Below are positions 1 to 11,800 of a DNA stretch of 64,000 bases, piece after piece. A program made the translations under genes and the position numbers. The stretch lies in NCBI GenBank assembly GCA_003254925.1, contig QANZ01006230.1, positions 4,001-68,000 on the forward strand. Reading direction: 5' to 3'. This stretch comes from Chamaecrista fasciculata. Its lineage: Eukaryota > Streptophyta > Magnoliopsida > Fabales > Fabaceae. Within the stretch, counting starts at the first letter, position 1; each line of letters opens with the position of its first letter. The notes under the pieces are model-generated. The model saw nothing but the letters and a program-made list of their open reading frames with translations, was not told the origin of the DNA and searched no databases.

Positions 1-74
1 AAGAAAACGTCTCAATTATAAATAAATGACATCTCAACATCATATTACACAACACAAATATACAAAATACATAC

Positions 75-236
75 ATCCTTATCGCAAAGAACCATCTCTA
101 ATATACCCTCTTGTGCTTCAGCTGAATTGTCACTACTGAAAGGTGGCATCCACCAGAGTCGCACAACACGCACTTTTATTGTGACGTTTGTATCTCTCAA
201 GCCAATGGATGCAACCTGGAAGAATCTTCGAGACAT
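75..236 (-). CDS. RPA-like / DUF223 OB-fold protein, first exon (partial at left edge)
   Basis: A 54-codon first exon starts with an ATG at 236 and ends at a clean donor (GAT|GTATGT) at 75/74; the rest lies beyond the left edge. The reading LRDTNVTIKVRVVRLWWMP followed by an ILEMVLCD block is the N-terminal OB-fold pattern of the plant RPA70-like/DUF223 group, where the chain 'W(I)KVRVVRLW...' opens the first OB fold that binds single-stranded DNA. In plants such genes occur both as host genes and as passengers of Helitrons. Family membership is recognised by motif only; whether this is a host gene or a transposon-borne copy cannot be seen from one exon. Confidence 0.55.
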
Positions 237-2000
237 AACGTACTACTCGACCAAAAAACACTCAAATGGAATACGTGATTATGTTTGGTTGTGGGTGTGT
301 AAACCAAAAAAAAGTGATGTCGTTATATAGAAATCCTAACATTAAGATGTTTGAAAAACATATCATGTTACATCTTCAATCACCTATAAATCAGGTATAA
401 TTTGTCACCTACAATTTAATTCAATCCCTAAAATAGACCACATGACATCAATCAGGACTTTGGCCATTGCAATATAATTACGCTAGTTAGAAAAATTTTG
501 CATATGAGCCAGCGAGATTGGATTGTTAGGAAACTGATGTCCATATCAGCGTGCGTTAACAATAATACTTATATTTGAAAAAATCTTGAAGAATAAAATT
601 AGGACATATATATATAATTTCCTTTTTAAATTTGAAGTAATTGATACTAAATATCGAAATCTATGGGATTATATAAATACAAATTGATTCCATGGTATAT
701 AGTATGGGAAATGCCTGAAACTGTGGGATTCATCATTGTATTGGAGTTAGGTGTATCACATCATAATATTATATTCCCAACAAACAATAATTCAATATAA
801 ATAGAATTTTATTCAATATAAACAATTATTGAGTACATGTATCGTAATTCAAATAATTTCCAAATCCATATAACGAATTAGCAATTATTATACTTCCCCG
901 TTCTACACTATGCTAAATTAAAATATGGAAGTCAGGGTATGGTATTTAATGACCCTTAATGGTTAAAGAATGATTTTCACCAACTATATATTAATTTGTT
1001 TTAATAATAAAAAATAAATAGAAATTGAACACAACTGAACACAATTTTTATTATACAAAGACTATAAATAGAAATTTTTATTTTTTTTACCCATCTTGTG
1101 AATTATTTGTTTTTTGTGGTGACATGGCTCCTTTTTTTATTTTTCCATTCTTCAGCATTGATGACAAAGCATAATTAAATGAAAATAGACAGGTGGCATG
1201 GTTCAATTGGACAACAGGCAATAAATACATTTAAATGCACAGGCCACGTGGATGGTTTTCGGCAGTCAATCTAAATGGGGTCTCCTTTTATGTCTTTATA
1301 TTAGATTCTAAGGTAAATTTGCATTTTTAAAATAGAAACTTTATTTTTAGAGTACAATTAATGCACCTTAACAAGTGTCATAAGGACACTTATTAGCATT
1401 ACCCTTAAATCTTATTAACTATTTTTATCAATGATCTTGTCTTATTAAATAATAAATAAACGTAATCATGTTTTTGTCCGAAATATAATTATTATGTAAG
1501 AATATATTTTTTTAACAGAATTATGTAAGAAGATTTGATATAAGTGAAAACCTACACTTTTATCTTCGAATTTATACCAAGTTAATTAATCAGTCATTTA
1601 ATAATCAAAATATACTATTGAATTATTATAATTGTCAATAATTTAGTTCCTGGGTTAAATTTGAGACAAAAAATTACAAATTTAAGGATCAAATAATATA
1701 AATTTAGTACAAATTTAAAATAAAATATAAAATTAATTTAAATTTAAAGACCAAATAATATTAATTTAATATAAATTTAAGAATAAAAAAATTAAAATTA
1801 AATTAAATTCAGGGACAAAAAATATAAAATTAACTCAAATTTAGTGACCAAATTATATATTTCAATTATTTAAGAATTAATTAGTGGAGTCATTATAAAT
1901 TGAGGGACCAAATAGTAAATTTTGTCATTACTTATATAAATGACGTTATTGTCTTATTGAAGAATCTTGAAAAACTTGACGTCCTGAATTTGTTGAAATC
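237..2000. other. AT-rich intergenic DNA with degenerate repeat
   Basis: No supported gene. About 1615-1925 holds a degenerate, AT-rich repeat of 'aaatttaaggaccaaataata' type, with short imperfect copies in both orientations. A similar sequence appears at about 25215-25450 and 40055-40325, so this is probably a decayed small transposon family. The rest shows no motif I recognise. Confidence 0.4.
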
Positions 2001-2185
2001 AGAGAGAACGGGCACGTGTAACGCCATGGTTGTGGGCTTGCCAAACATCTATATTGATAAGTGGCCTTCTCTTTCTTGAGCTTCACCTTCAGTTTCCAGA
2101 AGCGTCCATTTCTTACCAACTCATCAACCACCATTTTACGCTTTCTCACTCATCCTTCCGCTTCGCTTCTCGCTCCTTCTTCCAG

Positions 2186-2625
2186 GTATTGCCTCCTCTT
2201 TTCTCTTCTCCTTCTTTGATTTCAGATTTCTTCTTTCATGCTTTATTTCGTCTGATTATTCTCTTGTCTGAGCCCTCAATTTTCTCTGCTTACGACTGAA
2301 CCTGATTTTTTTTTTACGCCACATGTTTTTCTCTTTTTAATTTTCACCGGTCGATTTATTTGTCATGGTTTCTTTCAGTTTTTTCATCTAATGTTCTATC
2401 GCGCCTTCTAGTTTTTCCTCTCGCAAATTTACTAGCGAGGATCGAGTTTTTCCAAATACTTAAATTTTGTTAGGTCTGTACTTCTCTTTTGGAGGAAGTT
2501 GCAAAGTAAATCTGCATATCACCAAATGATTCATATAATCAATTCACTTCGCTTTATTGCCCCTGTTTATATGTATACATCTATTGTTTGTGGTGTGCGA
2601 ATTGATCATTTTAACTGTGCTCCAG
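2186..2625 (+). other. 5'UTR intron of SR30-type gene
   Basis: A pyrimidine-rich leader (about 2060-2185) ends in CCAG|GTATTG. The acceptor CTCCAG precedes GAAAAATGAGTCG, so the start codon lies six bases into the second exon. A leader intron of this kind is common in plant SR genes. The transcription start is not visible with certainty. Confidence 0.55.
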
Positions 2626-2630
2626 GAAAA

Positions 2631-5581
2631 ATGAGTCGCAGGTCAAGTCGCACTATTTATGTTGGCAATCTTCCTGGTGATATTCGATTGAGAGAAGTAG
2701 AGGATCTTTTCTACAAGGTAATTATATTAATTATACATTGTGAACATCTACGCTGAAGTTTATATGTTGGTTATTATTTTATGCATTAGAAGCCCAAAGA
2801 TTCCTTGAAATATATAGTTTTGAAGAAATTTTGTTTTCCTATTCATAATTTTTATGAAGCTTTTTTTTTTTTTTTAATATATGTTAGCTTAGCATATTAG
2901 ACATGTTATAGCCTGACCGGAAAAATGTACTCTAAAAATATTGATCATAGGGGAGATGTGGTGGTAGCTTAGTAGATCTGAATAGCCATTGTATCTGTTC
3001 ACTAATTGCTTTTTTCACTTTCTGATTACAGTATGGTCCCATTGTTGACATTGATTTGAAAATCCCTCCAAGACCGCCGGGTTATGCTTTTGTGGAGGTA
3101 TGCTCAGATTTCATTATATAGGGACATGACGAGGTATTTTTCTCATCTATTCTGTGTTTCTTGTTATGTCTTATATCTATTGAACATTATATTTTGTAGT
3201 TTGAGGATCCTCGAGATGCTGATGATGCTATTCGCTATCGAGATGGCTATAACTTTGATGGTTTTCGATTACGAGTAAGTAAAATTCCCTTCTTTTTTTT
3301 TTCCTTATGTGCATTTGATGCCATCTATTTCCTTTGAACTTGTGTTTCTCTTTGTTGCCATAGGTTGAACTTGCACATGGTGGGCGGGGATATTCATCAT
3401 CAGTAGACCGTTATAGTAGTTATAGTGGTGGTAGCCGTGGCTCTTCTAGGCGTTCTGACTATCGTGGTATGTTTTGTTACTTGATATAGGTTTTGCAGCC
3501 CTGTTTAGTAGTTTAAGCTTCCTCTTTTTTGATGAGTCATTTTTTTTGAAATTAATCTGCAGTTCTGGTCACTGGATTACCGCCTTCAGCTTCATGGCAG
3601 GACTTGAAGGTATGGATGGTTCATTCTTCAAAAGATCAATTGCATGTATAAAAGTTGGCAACATTTATTGTCAAGTTATAGTATTGGACGGAAATGTGTA
3701 ACCTTTACTGATTCTGAGTGTTCAATGATTAGGATCACATGCGTAAAGCTGGTGATGTATGTTTCTCTCAAGTCTTCCGTGAACGTGGAGGTAAGTGGAA
3801 TAAAATCTAATGTACTTCCGTCTGGCTTTAGTAGCATTTTGACTGAACATATTGGGCCATTTCATGCAATGTATATCAAAGTTAGAGAGGTATCATAAAC
3901 ATTTTGGGTTTGACAGGAAGTGGTTGAGGATTAAGATAGATAGATTGAACCTGCTGAGTGTTGAACAATCAGAAGAATCAATATAATATCCTAACTGGCT
4001 AACTGAAGTGCTTTTTCTGAAAGTTTAACTTTCTGTAAATTTCAAATGTGATACTGAATTTAGTCTAGGGATATATTAATTTTGAAGACAATGTCAATTT
4101 TTTTTATTTATTTATTTTTGGACTGAAGACAATGTCAATTTTCTAGTTGTTGCTACTTGGTGTAATATTTATGACTATTTAAGATGAATTTATGTTGATT
4201 TTTCACATTATGATCCTTTTTGTTTGTTGTATTGTTTATGTAGGCATGACTGGGATAGTGGATTATACTAATTACGATGACATGAGATATGCCGTGAGTA
4301 TTCGTAACCTGAACTATCTAATTATTATCTGTTTCATCTCTTATTTGCTTTGCTCCCTTGAGCTGGATTTATGATGAATAGCATCTTTATGATTAGTAGT
4401 GTGGTGCCACCTCAATAATCATTGATTGTTGTTTTATAGATCAGGAAACTTGATGACTCAGAATTCCGTAATGCATTTTCTCGGTCATACATACGGGTAA
4501 ATGATGATTTCAGTTTTGGGCCTTTTGGCTACATTCTGGTTTGTACTTGCGTTTTTTCTTACTAATCTCTTATTTCTCTTGCTGATGATTGGTCTAGGTG
4601 AGGGAATATGATCGAAGGAGTTATTCCAGGAGTCCCAGTCGTGATTCAGGGAGGAGTCATTCTAGAAGTTATAGCCACAGCCCTTATATGTCACGAAGTC
4701 GAAGCCGCAGTGGGAGTCGGAGTCGAAGTCCCAGCTATAGTGGGCGGAGCAGGTTTACTTTGCTGCTTTGTTTAAGTACGATTTTCTGTAATTTTGGTAA
4801 TTATGAAATATTTACAAGTCTTCATAATTTGCAGTTTGTCTCCAAAGGTAAAACGCTCTCGGCGTTCACTTTCAAGGTCAGTTTCTATATGCTTGCACTT
4901 TTCCTCTTTCTGATTTAAGTTCCTCAGGTTATTGCACATCTACATAATGGATGTTTTTGGTAAGAATTTATTTGGTGCCAAACCATTTGCCTTTCTTATT
5001 TAGATATTTTGTACTCAAGCTGATGATGATTACCTTGGGAGTTAGGACTACGTAAAAAAAGGGGTTTTTTTTTCCAGGTTGGGGAGGAAGAATAATCCTA
5101 TATAACTCTTGAGACGAGGTGTTTGTGATTCATTGGATGACTTAAACCCACCTTACATGTTTTTGAGCGTCAGCCATGTTACTCATATATATATAAATCT
5201 GACTTGCACGAATTTTCTCAATTATTCCCACATTTTATTCTAGTTCATTAGAGTTTCTGCCAGATGGGTCTTCGTTGATTTTATTCCTAGAAGCATCTTC
5301 TGGTGTTATGAGAGCTGATAGTCATTCAAGCATTTTTACATTACTAAAAAAGACTCTAAATTTCACTTTCTTGACCGATAATCCTTTACCATATTGCATT
5401 CCGATTATTTTGGTGGATAGATCACGCTTCAATATTTTGCCTTTAGAATATTGTGATTCTCTTTGATGGTCCTCTCACTTTCGTTTGTTTTGTAAAGTGG
5501 GCTGAACATCTAATTTCTCTATAATTTCCAAAGGATTGTCTTAAAGTGAAATTTTATATTATGCGTCCACTCTTTTTTTTT

Positions 5582-5635
<54 letters not shown>

Positions 5636-6817
5636 TAAAAACCGATGCTACTTCATAAACTTGTCCAAATACAGGAGGGGGTACTGGTAAAGTGGTATAA
5701 TTGTTCCTTAGGGTTGATTTGCTTGTTTCTAGATGTGGATTTTTGCGGCGACCTGGGGACTGCATGTTAGGATCTTGATGGCATGTGGTGCTCAAACGCC
5801 TGCAACTTTGTGGTCGAGGTAATATTGTTTTATTGATGAGCACCTGTGGAACAACTTACTGCTGCGTCAATTGATAACGATTATGATTTATTGATGTCAG
5901 TCATGGTCTGCCATTGCTGTAGACTGGATGACCGTAGAAGGATGAGTTGCTATCTAAAAGCCGGATCCCCACGAACTAAGTGGTATTGTGTCAACAATTG
6001 CAACAGTGTTACATTCCCAAAACCTCTTTATCATAACATCTGCTTTATACTCACGGGTTGATCTTACCATTTTCTTTTATGATTTGATGAGTGATATATT
6101 TTCCTGGATATAGCATCCCCTTAATTGGTCCCAAGGAATCATGTACTGTTGGGAATGGATTGATTAGCGAATGTTGAGACTAGAATGAGATACTGGGAGT
6201 CTGGGATTGGTTCTTTCCCTCTTGGCTGCTGCTTATAATTATGGTTGATTTATTTCCTCATGTTGGTTATAGCAACTTTGATGTGGAACTGGTATCGGGC
6301 TTGTGGATTAAAAATGTTTTGATGAATTTTTATGTATATCTAATTGGGTTGTATGCTCAAAATTTTGCAGATCCCGCTCAAGATCCCGATCTCCTTATCC
6401 ATCTGTAAGTGTTGTTTAACTAGCATTAATCAGATTATTTGGGAGAGGGATGAAATAATATACAAGATTGTGCCTAGTTTCTCTCTATATTTGGATAATC
6501 CTTGCCCTCTGATATTTTGTATGATAAGCAATAAACATGTATTGATCCCATGACTTAATTATATCTTATTGTTCTTCTTGTACCCTGCAGCCTCCTCCTT
6601 GTAGAGGTCGCAGTCCTAGCCGAAGTCCCAGGAGCTCATATCGATCTCGATCGCCTTCGGTATGTTCATCATCCCAAAGCCTTCTAATTATGGCTGGAGT
6701 TAGTTATGAATTCACTATCGCTACTTCTGTACTCTCAATTCGTCAAATTTTTGGGTCGATGACTGACAGGTGAGGTCTGAACGGAGCCGGTCTGTTGACT
6801 CTAGATATGGCTATTGA
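2631..6817 (+). CDS. SR30: Serine/arginine-rich splicing factor, SR30/SF2-ASF type
   Basis: Coding exons: 2631-2717, 3032-3097, 3200-3274, 3364-3466, 3563-3609, 3733-3790, 4244-4293, 4440-4496, 4598-4752, 4835-4876, 6371-6404, 6591-6659, 6770-6817 (891 nt, 296 residues). A 5'UTR exon ends near 2185, and an intron to 2625 precedes the ATG. Residues 1-85 form RRM1, with RNP2 IYVGNL and RNP1 GYAFVEFE. A Gly/Ser linker follows, then a second, pseudo-RRM with the diagnostic [17 protein letters not shown] block, and a C-terminal RS domain rich in SRSRS. The SVDRYSS linker and [15 protein letters not shown] agree with Arabidopsis SR30 rather than SR34A, as I remember the sequences. The family acts in the nucleus in splice-site selection and binds exonic enhancers. 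Intron 10 (4877-6370) is far longer than the others, as in SR30 genes, where alternative splicing of the long intron autoregulates the gene. Confidence 0.93.
4877..6370 (+). promoter_or_regulatory. Long regulatory-type intron 10 of the SR30-like gene
   Basis: This 1.49-kb intron is several times longer than any other intron of the gene and sits inside the RS-domain coding part, the place where SR30/SR34 genes carry alternatively spliced, stop-containing segments. It includes a (TC)24 tract at 5585-5632 and, after it, a run of moderately GC-richer sequence (5640-6060) with possible cryptic exons. That a poison exon or alternative acceptor lies here is inference from the family. Confidence 0.5.
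5585..5632. repeat. (TC)24 microsatellite
   Basis: Uninterrupted TC dinucleotide tract of 48 bp inside the long intron of the SR30-like gene. On the sense strand it is a pyrimidine tract and could act as a splicing signal for a downstream cryptic acceptor. Confidence 0.95.
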
Positions 6818-6999
6818 GAATGCTTTAGGTAACTTTATGTGAAGCACTAGTACGTCCAAAGACTACAATTCATATGTAATTCCATTTAGTGTTGTATTTG
6901 AATTTTAAATTAGGGGGTCTCTTGTGCATGTAAGGTGGATTATTTGAACGCTAAATTATCTGTATGATTAACTTTATATTTATGCTGGAGATCGATATA

Positions 7000-7251
7000 T
7001 ATCATATATGGTTGAGCTATTACATTTTGTGGTTTTCATAGACGAGATCACCCTTAGGACCAATACTTATAAGCTGACCAATACTCTTTCTTTACTAAGT
7101 TAACAATTTAGTCCCTTATTTATTTTACATACATATTTGCGTGCCCGTTAGGGCACGCAAAGCCACTAGTATCATATATGGTTGAGCTATTACATTTTGT
7201 GGTTTTCATAGACGAGATCACCCTTAGGACCAATACTTATAAGCTGACCAA
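7000..7251. repeat. 82-bp perfect direct repeat bracketing a Helitron end
   Basis: 7000-7081 and 7170-7251 are identical over 82 bp by eye (both run from TATCATATATGG to AAGCTGACCAA). The 88 bp between them is the terminal piece of a Helitron. The repeats are ordinary low-complexity 3'-flank sequence of the SR30-like gene, so the host sequence was duplicated in association with the insertion. Perfect identity suggests a recent event. Confidence 0.9.
7082..7169 (+). mobile_element. Helitron 3' terminal fragment (88 bp)
   Basis: The fragment ends with an 8-bp-stem hairpin GCGTGCCC-GTTA-GGGCACGC at 7139-7158, seven spacer bases, and CTAG at 7166-7169, followed by host T. This is the Helitron 3' signature (hairpin, short spacer, CTRR, insertion before T). 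The whole 88 bp is nearly identical to the reverse complement of 15231-15318. No Helitron 5' end (TC after host A) is evident, so only the terminator end is present. Confidence 0.8.
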
Positions 7252-8430
7252 AAGATATGGGATAATAATATGTCAGTCATCAGATGTGCATCAAGTATCC
7301 TATGATGTCTGCATTTTATCACATCAAATCAACTTCGTAATGCTATATTGCTATATGATCATTAGTTATTGATTTATGACTGAATACTGATACTGATTTA
7401 GGCTTTGGTAAAAGAAATGGTACAAGTAAACTAACACTTGATAAAAAAAAAAAAAGTAGTGGCAAAAGGGCCTCTAACGAGTAATTCATTTTACTCTTCA
7501 AAATATAAAATCATGCGATTTTTGTTCTATAGTTATAATTAATTTAATTCTAAAAAAAAATATTTCGATTTAACGATATATTTATTTATTTATAAGGAAA
7601 ATAACACAAAATATTATCAAATTGAAAAACTAATAACTATGTTTTTTAATTAAATTGCAACTGATGTCTTTAATGGAGGGACGAATGTAGTTATAATTGT
7701 ATTTTTGAAAAAATAAATTGTACCTTTACAAACTAATAATAATTATGATCTTTCAAAATGTAATTCATACTAAATTTTTATATATTAGATTTTATTCCCT
7801 ACAACTATAATGAACTGAATGCAATTTATCGTCAACTGATGGTCCCCTCATTGTTTTTTCTACATTGTTTTTTTTTTGACATTTTAAATTCTTAGTATCT
7901 TAGTCGTTAGATTCAATTTTGATTCTAACTATCATTTTTATAATCACAATATCTTATGGAAAAAAACGTTTTGAAATTTAAAAATAAAAAAGATTACTTT
8001 AGAATTCGAAGAGATCGTACAGTAAAAATACGAGAACGGAGAATCAGACAGACTGGGAATCCGGGATTTTCTTACTGCAGATACCGTAAGGTAGCCGGCA
8101 GCAATGGTATCTGATATCAGAGATTCTTTTTTTTTTTTGTCAGATGATTTCAGAGATTCTTTTTTTTTGTCAGATGATTTCAGAGATTCTTGATGAAATA
8201 TATGAATGAATTACCAGTTTTATCCTAATGACGACACGAAACTTATTTGAAGTTGATTCATATGTCATACCAAAATATCCAAAGATTGACATTAGTGTTT
8301 TTTGACCCAACCATGGATAGGATTAGAATATTATGGAAAGGAAATCCAGTTTCTGATGCAAGTTCCATAATCCATACCCTGGTGCACACTGTCAACAATT
8401 ACTCTCTCACCACGATACGTACGTAAAATT
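7252..8430. other. Intergenic DNA between SR30-like and RFI2-like genes
   Basis: AT-rich sequence with no supported gene. It contains a short tandem repeat at 8114-8190, about 2.5 copies of a unit made of 'cagagattc', a T run and 'gtcagatgattt'. The segment 7850-8000 is plain AT-rich DNA. The RFI2-like transcript may end in the right part, since its stop is at 8834 and a 3'UTR is expected. Confidence 0.5.
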
Positions 8431-8833
8431 CCAGCAATCGAATTCTCAATACAAAGCATTCGCACGAGCGTCATTATAAACAATCACAGCTTTTGTAGTC
8501 CACTTAGAAGCGTCATGTGAATGCCCACATACTTCCTCCTTGTTCAAATATGAATGAAATACCTGACTGATAGTGATATTTTCCAACTCGACTTGACAGC
8601 ATCTATTTTCTGCCATGGAAGGAAAATTAATTAGAGGAAGCCATTGTCCATCCATCACACTGCGACGTGGCTGCCAGAATATGATTCCAGCCAGAGTACT
8701 AAGTCTGCCATAACATGACAGACCTAAACGCCAAAGCATTATGTAACATTTCTCAAGCATACGTAAAATTCTGATTTTCCCTAGTAATGGAAGTTTTCTT
8801 CGGAAGGGAAAACGGGCATTAATAACATTCATA

Positions 8834-11800
8834 TCACCGATTTTGTGAAGGCAATCTCTCTGATCCGTGCCTTAACCGAACTCCATTGAACCTGAGACCT
8901 GGCTCTGACCCTGTGGCGGCCTGGTGGTAAGCTACCCAACCGGCCTCTCTTTCAACAACATGGTTTGACGACAAGGGAGGCAAGTGATCTCTCTCCCAAG
9001 CATGGAAGCGACTTTGATGATTTTCTTGTTCTTGAAAACTGCGTCCGGATGAACCTGATGGTATAAGGAAGAAGGCACCACTTTGGTCTGGTGGTGAGGC
9101 CACAGGTGCTAATTGAGCCACTCCTCTGTGACTGCTTGATCTTCGGGTTCCAGAAGCATGAGGTGTCCGCATTGTTGAATTATTAGGTTGATGCTGTTGA
9201 TAGTACGCCTGAAGAGCCTGGACTCTATCATGTGCCCGAGCATTGCTTCCTGGATAAGGAGGGATCATAGGAGAAGCAGCTGAGCTCCCAGGCCTTGAAC
9301 CAGAACTGCACAAATTTACATACATCAGACATCAACCTCATGCCAACAAGGGATGCATTGTCCCTTCATCATTTCCATATACATGGTTGTAAACCAAAGT
9401 GAATTTTTATTCGAGGCAACACAGTTGAACGGTGCATATCAAATTACATTTGACAATTAACACAAGCATTTAGTAAAAATAACAGAAAAACAGGTACCTG
9501 TGCCCAAGAACAAAAGGTTGCATAAAAGATCCTGATCTTGGTATATCCAAACCACTCCTGGATGGCCTTTGACTAGCAGGTGATATTGAAGGTGGATCAG
9601 CAGCACCTAGACGACTGCTGGCTGGAGGGAAAGGAGCGGAATGATGTTCCCAACTGTGATAGTGGACATCCACAGTAGGAAATGCGTAGGAAGCTGGCAT
9701 GTCATTAGGCAAAGACGGGCCATTCCAGGGGGTCGAAAAGTTAGAAGGTTCTGAAACCGTTCCAGCAGAGCTGGAAGAAGAGGGATGTACTGGTCCAAAG
9801 TAAGCAATATAAGGGCATGGATGACTGGCAGTTGATACAGCTGTCTGTTCAGCAAACATAGCATGTTGTCCCACTATATCATGATCTGCATCCCATTATT
9901 CCAGTCAAAATAGCATATTTAATCAAATGCAAGCTTCAACTACAACTTAAAGGAGATGGTGATAACCAGGAAAAAGGATCTTACATGCAGTTGATGAAAA
10001 GTCCCCCTCCCTGGAAAAAGGAGCACAATATTAAAAAAAAGTTGACAAACACTATCATTCCTAGAAACAAAGATTTTAGTCATTTTTTTTTGGCATGGCA
10101 TAGAAGAGAATCAGTATTTAAAAAAAATAAAGAACCAAAGGGAGGAAACCAAAAACATTGAACAAAGACAAAGCCATATTGAATTTTGATGTAACTCTGT
10201 AGAATGTAGATCAAAAGTTAATAACTCCAAAGCTGTAGCATAACAATGCCAAAAACAATTATCAGCAAAACTCTTCCCCCAGCTGACGAATCCAACAATT
10301 GGAATGTTTAACTCCTAATATAACTTCAACCAATCTTGCCACTCTAATGTGGAATGGAATCTACATCTACACGAATCACATATTGGCAATCAATCAATTA
10401 CTAGCAATAGCCCAACGTTTAGGGTATATATCCATGACCAACAACACTTATAAATAAAAAACACTTGGACTAAAAAAGAAAGAAAGAAAAAAATAAGCTT
10501 TTCAAGAAGGAATAAAGATTTACATGCAAGGAATATAGACGAAACCCTCTTTTAAATCATAGGTTTATTAGGATACATCTCTAAATAATTCATTGATCAC
10601 TAATTGAAAACAGAATCATTATATTAAAAAAAACACACACAAACAATGCATAAACGAGGCCGAAAATTAAGAACAATTAAGGATTAAGAAAAAAAGAAGC
10701 AAAGTTCCTTATATCACTGCTGGTAAGGTTCCTCTAATCAGAACTTTTATTTAGATTCTCTCTTCTATGAGTGGTTATGCAAAAGATTATTATTTACATT
10801 CTCTCACTACTATTATTGGTCATATAGAAGCTTTCTATAATGTATCTTTATTTTATTGGGAAACCTTACAACAAAGATAAAAGGAATCTTACTAAGTTTG
10901 GTCCTTAAGAGAAACCTTACAAGTTAAGAATATAGTTAGTTCTACAGCATGCTAGGTTGCATTGGTACAAATGCAGGTGCAGCAAAATATATTCGTATAA
11001 AATAATAAACACATATCATATATAATATATTTTCCATTAATAAATAATAAAAAATAAATATAGTTGAAAAGGATCAATATAATTGAGTTTTTTAAACAAA
11101 ATAATTTTAAATCAAAGATGAATTTAACAAATACCCTTACAACTAACACGTCTCTACCAACTACACTCCAATGTAAATGGCAAAGGCCACACCAACCCTC
11201 ACTATTTTTGGGCTTCCCAAGGTATCTTCCCACCCGATAGGTAGGAGACTAATCTCCTAGACTACTGTCAGGCCCCAAAGTAAAGACCCTTGCAAAAGTG
11301 TTTTTTCCATACACAATCGCTATTGGAAATGAACCCTTGACCAGATGGTTAGGTTCCCAAGCTCCTTTCATTTGGACCAACATCCGTTGGTACCAGCCCT
11401 CACTATTAATCTTCAAACCCATCCCCCATTAGTCAAATATGCAGTACCTACCAGCATCCTGGCCCCTGTTCATCAAATAAGAACAAAATAGAGCAAGAAT
11501 TGCATGAACAAAGATGCAACAAACAAAAACAGAGACATGGGGAAGTGGGAAATTAAGAAACATTGGGATTTCCTAAAAATGGAAAGATACATAGACGGCG
11601 TATTTAAGACCTACCCATACCAGATACATAGACAGCATCAACAGTAGAGGGATCATAGTGTCATAATATAAGTGTCTATGTGTGATCATAGTATTGAAAT
11701 AAACTAAGTTAAGCCGTCAGTTTTATGAACTCTGACACAAGTCCTTGAATAATATATTGTCCATTGGTCCCATCGTTTTCTTTCTATATTTCGAAAAGTC

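Noticed and set aside
7082-7169. Rho-independent-like terminator hairpin
   Set aside because: The GC hairpin with spacer and CTAG followed by T, repeated at 15231, is a Helitron end; the setting is eukaryotic and there is no T-run.
8446-8832. 128-codon open stretch on the minus strand just after the RFI2-like stop
   Set aside because: No recognisable domain, directly downstream of the RFI2-like stop codon, and most simply explained as its 3'UTR.
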